Origin: Akkermansiaceae bacterium
Lineage (GTDB): Bacteria > Verrucomicrobiota > Verrucomicrobiia > Verrucomicrobiales > Akkermansiaceae
Assembly (NCBI GenBank): GCA_017798145.1
Contig: CP059069.1
Location: forward strand, 4,325,226-4,389,225
DNA: 64,000 nucleotides
Direction: 5' to 3'
Shown here in pieces: positions 45,120 through 52,997 of this stretch. Below the pieces are notes generated by a model. The model saw only the letters and a list, made by a program, of their open reading frames with translations, was not told the DNA's origin and made no database searches. Position 1 is the first letter of the stretch. Each line of letters begins with the position of its first letter. A program made the position numbers and the translations under genes.

Positions 45120-45581
45120 TTAGGCAATCGCGCGGTTTTTGAGCGCACGGTTGGTGTGTTCCACTGTTTCGGCCTCTTCTTCATCCATGCCTGCCAGTAT
45201 GTTGGCCAGATCCGTCGCGATCTCCTTGCGCATCTTGGAAACAAGGTCGATTCCCTTTGATGTGATGCGCACCATGATCTTACGGCGGTCTTCGGCTGCA
45301 TGAACTCTCTCAACGTAGGACAGTTTCTCCAACCGATCCACGAGGCCGGTGGCGGCTGCCGTGGAATGTCCCATTTTTTTCGCGATGTCGGACATGGTCA
45401 GATAGTCTTCGCTGGAAAGATAGGTTAGGAGGAAGAACTGGGGGAATGAGACGTTCCCCTTGTTGAGTTCGCTTGACAGGTTAAGAATGCAGCTTCTCTG
45501 CGTGAACAGGACGAAGTCTGCAAGACGATCGGCATCGGCTTTCGCCGAGGTGCCGGAGGCACTTGGTTGTGTGTTTTTCAT
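45120..45581 (-). CDS. MarR family transcriptional regulator
   Basis: A 153-residue winged-helix regulator. The DNA-binding core is LTMSDIAKKMGHSTAAATGLVDRLEKLSYVERV, with wing residues AAEDRRKIMVRIT, flanked by N- and C-terminal dimerisation helices. MarR proteins respond to small phenolic or oxidant ligands and often repress their own operon. Divergent upstream DNA has two inverted repeats (45601-45616 and 45690-45730) that are candidate operators. pgeF and ispE follow on the same strand, but the target genes are not known. Confidence 0.9.
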   Translation of the reverse strand: MKNTQPSASGTSAKADADRLADFVLFTQRSCILNLSSELNKGNVSFPQFFLLTYLSSEDYLTMSDIAKKMGHSTAAATGLVDRLEKLSYVERVHAAEDRRKIMVRITSKGIDLVSKMRKEIATDLANILAGMDEEEAETVEHTNRALKNRAIA

Positions 45582-45600
45582 TTTGGCTGGTTGTAGTGTT

Positions 45601-45616
45601 CATGTTTGGGGACATG
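45601..45616. promoter_or_regulatory. Candidate MarR operator, CATGT-N6-ACATG
   Basis: A 5-bp inverted repeat with 6-base spacer, 20 bases upstream of the marR start. The position fits autorepression. The symmetry is short, so it could be chance. Confidence 0.35.
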
Positions 45617-45689
45617 TAAGGGAGCACAGCCATTGCGAAAGAGAAGATAACCGGGTTGCCGGATAGTAATCAACCCTAAAGTTAAAATT

Positions 45690-45730
45690 TTTTCAAAAAG
45701 ACTGCACGTATGCTCGGTGCTTTTTGAAAA
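45690..45730. promoter_or_regulatory. 11-bp inverted repeat upstream of marR
   Basis: TTTTCAAAAAG (45690-45700) pairs perfectly with CTTTTTGAAAA (45720-45730) around a 19-base loop. It is AT-rich and lies about 110 bases upstream of the marR start. It could be a binding site, or the hairpin of a small RNA on either strand. Confidence 0.45.
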
Positions 45731-45968
45731 TAGCGGATCCCGCCTGTTAAGGAAAGCTGTAAATTTTGGAAAAGTTAACCAATTGGAATTCAAGGGATAA
45801 GGGGCTTATTCACAGCCCATTTTCAGAGAGAGTGTGGCTTCGGGTGTCAGTCTGAGACGGGGGAATCTCATGTTATCCTTAGGTGGTTCTTTGGCTTTCA
45901 ATGGCGGTTTTGGTGATTTTTGGATTGGTGAACAATCGCCCGGAGCCGCAGAACCATACGAAGATATT

Positions 45969-46000
45969 GAAACGCAAAGACGCGAAGGCGCAAAGATTCC
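45969..46000 (+). repeat. Dispersed GAAACGCAAAGACGC repeat, copy 2
   Basis: GAAACGCAAAGACGCGAAGG followed by CGCAAAGATTCC, in an intergenic region. It matches the minus-strand copy at 3443-3471 at about 21 of 27 aligned positions. The strings AACGCAAAGACGC and GGCGCAAAG are self-similar tandem-like units, a feature of this repeat class. Confidence 0.55.
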
Positions 46001-46308
46001 CGGTTTGAATTCACCAGGCGTACCCGATGAGTGTTGAAAGGCTCTGCGCCTTGCATGTCCAGTTTGACTTTCCATCAAGGGCACCCCGCCGCTCCGCCGG
46101 GAAAATCCCCGTCCCGCTGCGCCGGTAGGCCGATCCCTAGGCAGTAAGCCTCCGTGGAACAGGGGAGATTTCCGCCGCCGTGATGCGCAAAATGCTCTGC
46201 GTGCGCAACAAGGGTGCCGAGAAATCCGGATTTTCACTTGTACGGTCAGACCACCGCTCCGCGGAACACCATTCCCATGGCCAAAGAGGATATCGCTCCT
46301 GCAAAACC

Positions 46309-46337
46309 TTGACAGGCCCCGCCGTTTCGGCCATTTT
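46309..46337 (+). promoter_or_regulatory. Candidate sigma-70 promoter of rpmE2
   Basis: TTGACA at 46309-46314 is a perfect -35 match. A 17-base spacer leads to CATTTT at 46332-46337, a weak -10. It lies 44 bases upstream of the L31 start, a suitable distance. Confidence 0.5.
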
Positions 46338-46380
46338 CCCCGCCCCGCGCGTTGGTACGTGCGGCAACCAGAACACTCCA

Positions 46381-46650
46381 ATGAAAAAGGATCTCCATCC
46401 ACAATACAACCCCGTCGTCTTCGTTGACATGACCACGGGCGCACGCTTCGTCACGAAATCCACCAAGTCCTCGGACAAGAAGGAAGTCATCGACGGTGTC
46501 GAACACTCCGTGATATCCGCAGGCATCACCTCCGATTCCCACCCCTTCTTCACCGGGCTCGCGCAGTTCGTGGACACCGAGGGCCGCATCGACAAGTTCC
46601 AGAAGCGTTTCGGCGCAGTCCGCCGCGTCGGCAAGCCGAAGATTGGCTGA
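46381..46650 (+). CDS. rpmE2: 50S ribosomal protein L31, type B
   Basis: An 89-residue L31 of the zinc-independent type B. It begins MKKDLHPQYNPVVFVDMTTG and carries SDSHPFFTGLAQFVDTEGRI and KFQKRFG, with none of the CxxC zinc ligands of type A. In some bacteria it replaces the type A form when zinc is scarce. A promoter (46309) and a terminator (46681) bracket it, so it is a one-gene unit. The frame's earlier start (46180) lies before the promoter and is rejected. Confidence 0.93.
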   Translation: MKKDLHPQYNPVVFVDMTTGARFVTKSTKSSDKKEVIDGVEHSVISAGITSDSHPFFTGLAQFVDTEGRIDKFQKRFGAVRRVGKPKIG

Positions 46651-46680
46651 GCCACAGAACGGAAAAGATTCGTTCTTCAC

Positions 46681-46717
46681 GAAACGGCATCCCGCAAGGT
46701 ATGCCGTTTCTTCGTTA
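46681..46717 (+). terminator. Terminator hairpin of rpmE2
   Basis: GAAACGGCAT (46681-46690) pairs perfectly with ATGCCGTTTC (46701-46710), loop of 10 bases, followed by TTCGTTAT. It lies 30 bases after the stop and 26 bases before the end of the convergent hydrolase gene, and may serve both. Confidence 0.75.
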
Positions 46718-46735
46718 TGGCTGCCAAGGGTTCGG

Positions 46736-47656
46736 TCACAGCACCCCTTCGAGCCATGCGAGCATGCGTTTCCGGTAGGCTCCCTCATTTCGCGCCAGCG
46801 AGTCCCCGTGGCTGCCGCCCTTCACCTCGAAGAATGTCTTCGGTTCGCTGGCGAGATCGAAGAGCTGTTTGCCTTGTGCAATAGGCACCACCTGATCCCT
46901 ATCCCCATGCACCACAAGCAGAGGGGTGTCGCTGAGTTTCCCGATGAAATCCTTGGGCGACAAATCGTCGGTGATGAGCCTCGCCCCGTATTCGCCGCCG
47001 ACGATGCGCGCCATCGCCTGGTAGGAGGAAAAGGTCCCGTCGATCACGATGGCCCGCAAACCCTCCGGCTGCTTTTCCGAGAGAGCTGCGACGGACTTTG
47101 CGCCGCCGAGGCTGTGGCCGAAGGAAATGAGTTTCCCGGCATCCACATCCTTGCGTGCCGCGACGTATGCGAAGGCGCCCTTCACATCCTCCACCATGCC
47201 TTTGCGATCCAGTTCGCCGCCGGATTTCCCAAAGCCGCGGTAATCGTACATGAACACCTGGTAGCCGGCCTCCACCAGCCAGAGGACAAAGCCCAGGTGG
47301 TGCCCGATGGATCCGGCGTTGCCATGCGAGAATACCACGGTGCCTTTCGCGCGCGCCGCCTTCGCGGGCATGAACCATCCATGGAGTTTCGTGCCGTCCG
47401 TGGAAAGGAAATCGATGTCGTCGTATCTGAATCCCCACTTCGCAGGGGTGGCGGGCTCGTCCCGGGTCGGGAAATAAAAGAGCTTGTTCGTATCGACCCC
47501 AGCCAGCAGCCGGTTCACGGCACTTTCCGGATCGGATCCCGCATCGCGCAGATACTCGTGGAGTTTCTCGGCGGACGGCGGCAGCGGAGTGGCGGGTGTC
47601 TGTGCGCCCGCGCAGGAAATCCCCGCGAGCAAGAGCCATTTTCCATAGGACTTCAT
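46736..47656 (-). CDS. Exported alpha/beta hydrolase
   Basis: A 306-residue alpha/beta hydrolase with signal peptide (MKSYGKWLLLAGISCAGAQT). The oxyanion region VVFSHGNAGSIGHH, the nucleophile elbow FGHSLGGAKS with catalytic Ser, an Asp in VVHGDRDQVVP and a C-terminal His in GGSHGDS form the triad. It resembles the serine-aminopeptidase/BAAT-type hydrolase group, whose substrates vary (esters, peptides, lipids). The frame's start at 47713 is rejected because the ATG at 47656 begins the signal sequence. The HDAC-like gene ends 82 bases upstream on the same strand. Confidence 0.8.
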   Translation of the reverse strand: MKSYGKWLLLAGISCAGAQTPATPLPPSAEKLHEYLRDAGSDPESAVNRLLAGVDTNKLFYFPTRDEPATPAKWGFRYDDIDFLSTDGTKLHGWFMPAKAARAKGTVVFSHGNAGSIGHHLGFVLWLVEAGYQVFMYDYRGFGKSGGELDRKGMVEDVKGAFAYVAARKDVDAGKLISFGHSLGGAKSVAALSEKQPEGLRAIVIDGTFSSYQAMARIVGGEYGARLITDDLSPKDFIGKLSDTPLLVVHGDRDQVVPIAQGKQLFDLASEPKTFFEVKGGSHGDSLARNEGAYRKRMLAWLEGVL

Positions 47657-47738
47657 GGCAAACAGGGTAGATCCGATCCCGCGTTTGTCGAGAAGGGGAA
47701 AGTGGATGGCCAAAGCCAGTGGATCCGATCTCTCGGTT

Positions 47739-48803
47739 TCAGGGTATCGTGGCGGGTTTTTCGAGCGCCTCGATGTGTCGGCGCACGCCCTCGGTTATGC
47801 CGCGTTCGCTGTAGCCGCCCTCAAGGAGCGATACGATGCGTCCGTGTCCCTGCTCGCGGCAGAGGGCGCGGAGGATTTCCGTCAGCTCGGCATAGACATC
47901 GCTGGTCCAGCCGAGGGAGCCGAGGGGATCGGCCTCGTGGGCGTCGAAGCCCGCCGAGATGATGAGGAGCTGGGGCTTGAATTTCCGGAACGCTTCGGAA
48001 AGCTGCGTGCGGTATGCTGCGAGCACGGCCTTGTCGCCGCTGCCCGCCGCCAGCGGGATGTTGAGGTTGAACCCTTCGCCCGCGCCCTTGCCGGTGATTT
48101 CCGGTGCGCCGCTCGGCCCGGGGTAGAAGGGGTATTGGTGGGTGGAGAGAACGAAGACCGATGGGTCTTCCAGGAAAACCGCCTGTGTCCCATCGCCGTG
48201 GTGCACGTCCCAATCGACGATCATCACGCGTTCCAGCCTGTGTTGCCTCTGCGCATAGCGTGCGGCGATGGCTGCGTTCCCGAAGAAGCAAAAGCCCTTT
48301 GCATTCGAGGGCATGGCATGGTGTCCGGGCGGGCGCAGAGCGGCGAATGCGTTTTCCACGCGGCCTTCCATGACGAGATCCACCGCCGTCAGCGCCCCGG
48401 CCACCGCCTTGGCGGAGACCTCGTAGGTGCGGGTGGAGATCGGCGTGTCCGCGCTGCCGTGCATCTGCTTCTCCCCCGCCTCACAGGCACGCTTCAGCGC
48501 GGCGACATACCCGGGATCGTGGACGGCCTTGATCCACGGCAGGGGATCGGCTCTTTCATCCGGCGCCGCCCACAGCAATCTCTCCGAAACCGGATGCCCC
48601 TTGAGATGTTTCGTCAGCATGCGCAGCCGCTCCGCATGCTCCGGGAAACCCGGGCCGGTGTCGTGTTCGAGGAATACATCATCGTAGATGATGGCCGTGC
48701 GGAATGCATCCGGCTTGGGTTCTGTCGCATCCATGTCCGCACTGAAAGGGAGAAGCGCGGCGCTGGAAAGCAACAAGGCGCGGCTGTGATGGCTGGTTGT
48801 CAT
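47739..48803 (-). CDS. Histone deacetylase-like amidohydrolase, possibly exported
   Basis: A 354-residue class II-like HDAC family deacylase. Zinc and catalytic motifs are visible: RPPGHHAMP (His-His), VDWDVHHGDGTQ (Asp/His ligands), STHQYPFYPG and SAGFDAHEADPLG. Bacterial relatives act on acetylpolyamines or acyl amides. The first 23 residues (MTTSHHSRALLLSSAALLPFS) look like a signal peptide, which is unusual; starting at ATG 48734 would remove it. The 48803 start has GGA-like sequence just ahead, so it is kept with reserve. It diverges from the VIT protein gene. Confidence 0.82.
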   Translation of the reverse strand: MTTSHHSRALLLSSAALLPFSADMDATEPKPDAFRTAIIYDDVFLEHDTGPGFPEHAERLRMLTKHLKGHPVSERLLWAAPDERADPLPWIKAVHDPGYVAALKRACEAGEKQMHGSADTPISTRTYEVSAKAVAGALTAVDLVMEGRVENAFAALRPPGHHAMPSNAKGFCFFGNAAIAARYAQRQHRLERVMIVDWDVHHGDGTQAVFLEDPSVFVLSTHQYPFYPGPSGAPEITGKGAGEGFNLNIPLAAGSGDKAVLAAYRTQLSEAFRKFKPQLLIISAGFDAHEADPLGSLGWTSDVYAELTEILRALCREQGHGRIVSLLEGGYSERGITEGVRRHIEALEKPATIP

Positions 48804-48865
48804 TTTCCAGGACAGTTTTCAACGTATCCCAGGACACCGCAACCCCGCATCGGATTCGGAACGGC

Positions 48866-48887
48866 GGAATTTTTTCCGAAAAATTCC
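48866..48887. promoter_or_regulatory. Perfect 9-bp inverted repeat GGAATTTTT-N4-AAAAATTCC
   Basis: In the divergent HDAC/VIT-protein spacer, GGAATTTTT (48866-48874) pairs with AAAAATTCC (48879-48887). It is AT-rich, 74 bases upstream of the VIT gene and 63 bases from the HDAC start. It may be an operator controlling both. Confidence 0.4.
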
Positions 48888-48960
48888 AAGGATTCCCCAT
48901 TTCGCGTGTCTGATGTAGGTAGGGGATCTCACTCCCCGGGAAACCCAGCCACGCCGTATC

Positions 48961-51900
48961 ATGAAAAAATCCCCGTCCATCACCCTGCTCATAGCGGCTG
49001 CCTGCAGCCTGTTCTCGCTGCCCTCCTCCCATGCCCAGGAGGACGACAGGGGCTTCATCAGGATGCCCATGCCCATCATGCCGCCCATGCCGCCGCCGCG
49101 CATTGTCGTCCGCACACCGGATGTCGGGCCGATGCAGACCCGCGAGATGTCGGTCGTATCACGGGTCAACGGGCTGCATGCCGTGGTCGAGACCACGATC
49201 GTTTTCCACAACCCCAATGCCCGCGACCTCGAGGGCGAGCTGGTTTTCCCCCTGCCCGACGGCGCGGCGGTCTGTGGCTACTCACTGGACATAGCCGGCG
49301 TGCTGGTGGATGGCGTGGTCGTGACCAAGGAGCGCGCCCGCGTCGCCTTCGAGACGGAGGTGCGCCGAAACGTCGATCCGGGCTTGGTCGAGCACATCCA
49401 GGGAAACCTCTACCGCACGCGGATCTATCCGCTCCCGGCCAACGGCGAGCGGCGCATCCGCCTGACCTACACCACGCCGCTCGCCACCGCCCAGAACGGT
49501 GATGCGGCCCTCCAAATCCCCATGCCGCGCGAGGTCATCGCAAAACTGGACGTGAAGATCGAGGTATCGGCCCCGGACGGCATCGCGCCCGAGGTCGGTG
49601 GCCTTGGCGATGCACGCTTCGAGAAAGCCGAAAAAATCTGGCGGGTCGCTTCCACCTCCGAGAACGCCAAGCCCGGCGAGGACATCCTCGTGGCGCTGCC
49701 GAAGCCCCCTGTCTCGTTCCAGCGCATCGAGCGGGATGCGGCGGGCACGAACCGTTTCATGGTCACGGCGCTTGCCCCGGCAAGGAAACAGATCGCACCG
49801 GAGCCCGGTAAAATCCATGTCCTCTGGGATGCCTCCGGAAGCCGCTACGGCGCGGATTTCACGAAGGAATTCGAGCTTCTGAAACGGACCAAGGCCACCG
49901 GCTACTCCCTCACCGTTTTCCGCGATATGCCGGAGCCCTCCCGCGATTTCGCGAACGTCGATGAACTCATCGCCGCCATCAAGGATGCGCCCTATGACGG
50001 TGGCACGGACATCTCCGTCCTTGCCAGCCAGCCAGCCGCCCACACCCTGCTTTTCACCGATGGCTTCGATACCCTTTCGGGTGTGACGCTGGAATTCGGC
50101 GGCTCCATACCCGTCGCGATCGTTTCGCAGACGGTGGCGAACCGCGAGGCCTTGCGTCAGGCCTGCGCCGGGGCGCTGATCGACCTGCAGACCACAACCC
50201 CGGAAGCGGCATGGTCTGAAATCGAAAACCCTTCCAGCCGCGTCATCGGGATCAAGGGCACCGGTGTCGCAAACGTCCAGGGGATAGGCCAGCCCGCCCA
50301 AGGCCGAATCAGCCTGCTCGGCGAGCTGACCGGCGATGAGGCATCCGTGCGCATCCAATACGCCGATGGCTCCGAGTCGGAACCTTTTGCCCTAAGCGGC
50401 GCCGATGCCACCGAGGGCGAAATCCTGGCCACCGCCTGGGCCGCCGCCCGCGTAAGCCAACTCTCGCCGCGCTCCGATGAATTTTCCGACGAACTCCTGA
50501 CACTCGGCAGGACATACGGCATCGTCAGCCCCGCGACCTCGCTCATCGTCCTTGAGACCCTCGACCAATGGGTGCGGCACGAGATCGAGCCACCGGCCAC
50601 CCTGCCGGACATGCGCCGCCAGTGGCAGGGGGAGATGAAACGCCTGGCCAAGCAGAACGATGCCGATCCTGCCCGGCGCCTGGAACAGATCGCAGGTCTT
50701 TGGAAAGAGCGTGTCGCATGGTGGAAAACCGATTTCTCGAAAGCCAGGGTTGAGCCCCGGGGAAATGGTCGTGAGGAAAACGAACGTGCCCTGACAGACA
50801 GCGCGGTTGCCGAGGCGGCTCCCAGCGCGCCTGCTTCCGCAGCGGATCCGTTTGCCGCGCCAAATGAACAACTCCAGCGCAACACCGGCGGTGGAGGCGG
50901 TGGATTCGCTCGAGGTATCGATGCGAAAATGGAAGCGGGTAAGGATGGCTCCGCACCAGGCGCCTCCATCGAGATCAAGCCCTGGAGCCCCGACACCCCC
51001 TACCTGAAAGCGATACGCGCGGCCAAGGACGGGCTGCGTTACTCCGCCTATCTGGATCAACGGGAAAAGTGGGCGGAAAGCCCGGCCTTTTTCCTCGACT
51101 GCGCCGGGGTGTTTTTCGGGGACGGCGAAGAAGCCCTCGCCCGCCGCATCCTCACAAACCTCGCCGAGCTTCGCATCGAGGAGCCCGGACTCCTGCGCGT
51201 GCTTGCATGGCGTTTGCAGCAGGCGGGGGAGTTTGATCCGGCCATAGTCATCCTCCGCCGCGTCGCCAAGCTCCGCCCGGAGGAACCACAATCGTTCCGC
51301 GATCTTGCACTCGCCCTTTCCGAGCGCGGTCGCTCCAAGAAAACCAAGGCCGACCTTGAGGAAGCGATGGGTCTTTTCCTCAAGGTCGCCCTGGGCGGCT
51401 GGGGTCGCCATGGTGAGAGCATCCCCATTTTTGCCCTGGAGGAAATGAACGGCCTCATCGCCTGGACAGAACGCCAGGATTGGCCGGAAGCCAAAAAACC
51501 GGTGATCCCGGAATTCGACAAGCGCCTGCGCGACAACCTCGACACCGACATCCGCATCGTCATGTCCTGGGACGCGGATGCGACCGACATGGACCTGCAC
51601 GTGATGGAACCCGGCGGCGAGGAAGCCTGCTACAGCCACAACCGCACCGCCCGCGGCGGGCTTGTCTCGCAGGACATCACCGATGGCTACGGCCCGGAGG
51701 AATACATGATCCGCAAGGCGCCTGAGGGCGGCTACGCGATCAGCACGAACTATTTCGGATCGCGCCAGCAAACCGTTGTCGGCCCGGCCACCGTCACCGC
51801 AACGGTTTTCACGAACTGGGGCAGGCCAAACGAGGAGCGCCAGGTGCTCACCATCCGCCTCGACAAGGAGAAGGAGAAAATCGACATCGGAACGATCACG

Positions 51901-52122
51901 TTCGGGAGTTCCGAACCCCCAGCGGATAAGGGGAATCTCCGCACCGGGATGAAAAGGGAAGAAGTGCTCGCGCTCTTTCCCAATCCCACCGACCCCGCCG
52001 CCAATCCATTGGAATACCCTGACGGTGCAAAGACCCTGAAAATTTTCTTCAACAAAAAGGGCAAGCTTCGCCGTGTTGTGGAAACCCTGCCCGGCGGGAC
52101 GGAGACCATCATACTGCAATGA
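48961..52122 (+). CDS. Giant exported VIT/VWA/TPR/DUF2135 protein with BamE-like tail
   Basis: A 1053-residue protein with signal peptide (residues 1-25, ending SHAQ). Order: Met/Pro-rich stretch (35-48); VIT domain (about 58-190, DLEGELVFPLPDGAAV and VEHIQGNLYRTRIYP); VWA-like domain (about 280-400, with MIDAS-type DASGSR near 290); low-complexity Gly/Ala region (about 620-660); TPR-like helices (about 690-800); DUF2135 (about 860-975, SWDADATDMDLHVMEPGG). The tail (GMKREEVLALFPNPTD) looks like BamE/SmpA. VIT-VWA proteins bind partner proteins in the envelope; no function is established. Its stop overlaps a downstream ATG (ATGA). Confidence 0.83.
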   Translation: MKKSPSITLLIAAACSLFSLPSSHAQEDDRGFIRMPMPIMPPMPPPRIVVRTPDVGPMQTREMSVVSRVNGLHAVVETTIVFHNPNARDLEGELVFPLPDGAAVCGYSLDIAGVLVDGVVVTKERARVAFETEVRRNVDPGLVEHIQGNLYRTRIYPLPANGERRIRLTYTTPLATAQNGDAALQIPMPREVIAKLDVKIEVSAPDGIAPEVGGLGDARFEKAEKIWRVASTSENAKPGEDILVALPKPPVSFQRIERDAAGTNRFMVTALAPARKQIAPEPGKIHVLWDASGSRYGADFTKEFELLKRTKATGYSLTVFRDMPEPSRDFANVDELIAAIKDAPYDGGTDISVLASQPAAHTLLFTDGFDTLSGVTLEFGGSIPVAIVSQTVANREALRQACAGALIDLQTTTPEAAWSEIENPSSRVIGIKGTGVANVQGIGQPAQGRISLLGELTGDEASVRIQYADGSESEPFALSGADATEGEILATAWAAARVSQLSPRSDEFSDELLTLGRTYGIVSPATSLIVLETLDQWVRHEIEPPATLPDMRRQWQGEMKRLAKQNDADPARRLEQIAGLWKERVAWWKTDFSKARVEPRGNGREENERALTDSAVAEAAPSAPASAADPFAAPNEQLQRNTGGGGGGFARGIDAKMEAGKDGSAPGASIEIKPWSPDTPYLKAIRAAKDGLRYSAYLDQREKWAESPAFFLDCAGVFFGDGEEALARRILTNLAELRIEEPGLLRVLAWRLQQAGEFDPAIVILRRVAKLRPEEPQSFRDLALALSERGRSKKTKADLEEAMGLFLKVALGGWGRHGESIPIFALEEMNGLIAWTERQDWPEAKKPVIPEFDKRLRDNLDTDIRIVMSWDADATDMDLHVMEPGGEEACYSHNRTARGGLVSQDITDGYGPEEYMIRKAPEGGYAISTNYFGSRQQTVVGPATVTATVFTNWGRPNEERQVLTIRLDKEKEKIDIGTITFGSSEPPADKGNLRTGMKREEVLALFPNPTDPAANPLEYPDGAKTLKIFFNKKGKLRRVVETLPGGTETIILQ

Positions 52123-52226
52123 ACTGCCGGAGAGCCATGCCTGTTTCCGGCTTCCCCAGCACAAGCGTATCCACGAAGGGGAATCCCAGGCTTGCCATCA
52201 ATCCGGAAATGACGTTTTATCCCGTT

Positions 52227-52787
52227 ATGGAAAAGTTACCAATATTTCTCATAGCGCTCGCATCCATGATTTCGACGGCCTTCGCGCAGATCGAGGCAGG
52301 CCAATCCGTCATCATCAAGATCATGGGAGTGCCCGCCGAAGAGAAGGCGAAGATCGACGAGACCTATCCGGTTGCGAAAAACGGGATGGTGAACATGCCC
52401 TTCGTCGGCGAGATCCGCGCGGCGGGGCTGGAGTCCCACGTGCTGGCGAAATCGATCCAGAACGCTTACCGCGATGGCGGGATTTTCAACAACGCGGTCA
52501 TCCAGGTGCTCGCCAACCAGAACGATATCGCGCCTGTCGAGCAGCAGGTTCACCTGGGAGGCCGAGTCAACGCTCCCGGGGCAAAACCTTTCCGCAACGG
52601 ACTGACGGTTTACCAAGCCATACAGGCTGCGGGTGGGCCCGATGAGTTCGGTGCGATGAACCGAGTGATCCTGATCCGTATGGGAAAACAGCAAATCATC
52701 GACCTCAGGACTATCGAAGGCAAGTCAGTGCTGGCTGATGTCCATGACACCATCGTGGTTCCCCAGAAGAATTGGCGGAACATGTAG
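52227..52787 (+). CDS. Polysaccharide export (Wza-type) / SLBB domain protein
   Basis: A 186-residue secreted protein with signal peptide (MEKLPIFLIALASMISTAFAQ). Residues 22-95 match the polysaccharide export domain (GQSVIIKIMGVPAEEKAKID, YPVAKNGMVNMPFVGEIRAAGL), and residues 105-150 form one SLBB fold (QQVHLGGRVNAPGAKPF). It lacks the large outer-membrane barrel helix of full Wza. The frame opens at an ATG overlapping the preceding stop (52119), but only from 52227 is there a clean signal peptide; the 52209 ATG is an alternative. It probably works with the VIT protein or an unlinked exporter. Confidence 0.8.
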   Translation: MEKLPIFLIALASMISTAFAQIEAGQSVIIKIMGVPAEEKAKIDETYPVAKNGMVNMPFVGEIRAAGLESHVLAKSIQNAYRDGGIFNNAVIQVLANQNDIAPVEQQVHLGGRVNAPGAKPFRNGLTVYQAIQAAGGPDEFGAMNRVILIRMGKQQIIDLRTIEGKSVLADVHDTIVVPQKNWRNM

Positions 52788-52842
52788 CTGCCTTGCGCCT
52801 CGCATCCCGCAGGTCATCGGGTTTGCGAATGAACAAGCTCCC

Positions 52843-52870
52843 AGCCATCCCCTTGTTGGGATGGCTTTTT
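52843..52870 (+). terminator. Intrinsic terminator after the SLBB protein gene
   Basis: AGCCATCCC (52843-52851) pairs with GGGATGGCT (52858-52866), 6-base loop, followed by TTTT. It lies 55 bases after the stop and separates the VIT/SLBB unit from the cassette that starts at 52998. Confidence 0.9.
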
Positions 52871-52997
52871 CGTTTCCGTGAGTGGCGTCGGCACCAATCT
52901 CCGGCCTGGAGTTGTGCCGATTTCTCCGGATTCCGAAAGATTTGGATTGCATGTAATAGAAAAGAAGTCAGCTTTGGCCAAACCCATTTACTTTGTA

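Larger units (their letters stand above)
45582..46380. other. Intergenic region, 799 bases, between marR and rpmE2
   Basis: Largest spacer in the window. From left: marR operator candidates, an AT-rich part (45660-45790), mixed sequence with no supported frame (frames 45806-46444 minus and 45834-46037 plus are composition artefacts), the dispersed repeat at 45969-46000, a GC-rich stretch, and a promoter for rpmE2. No RNA family is recognised. Confidence 0.5.

Noticed and set aside
45806-46444. 212-residue minus-strand frame upstream of rpmE2
   Set aside because: It spans the dispersed repeat and crosses into the L31 coding region, and its composition is Arg/Ser/Gly-rich.
50392-52164. 590-residue minus-strand frame opposite the VIT/DUF2135 gene
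   Set aside because: It lies fully antisense to a gene with a signal peptide and clear domains. Its composition (Arg/Gly/Leu-rich with no motif) is the usual mirror of GC-rich coding sequence.
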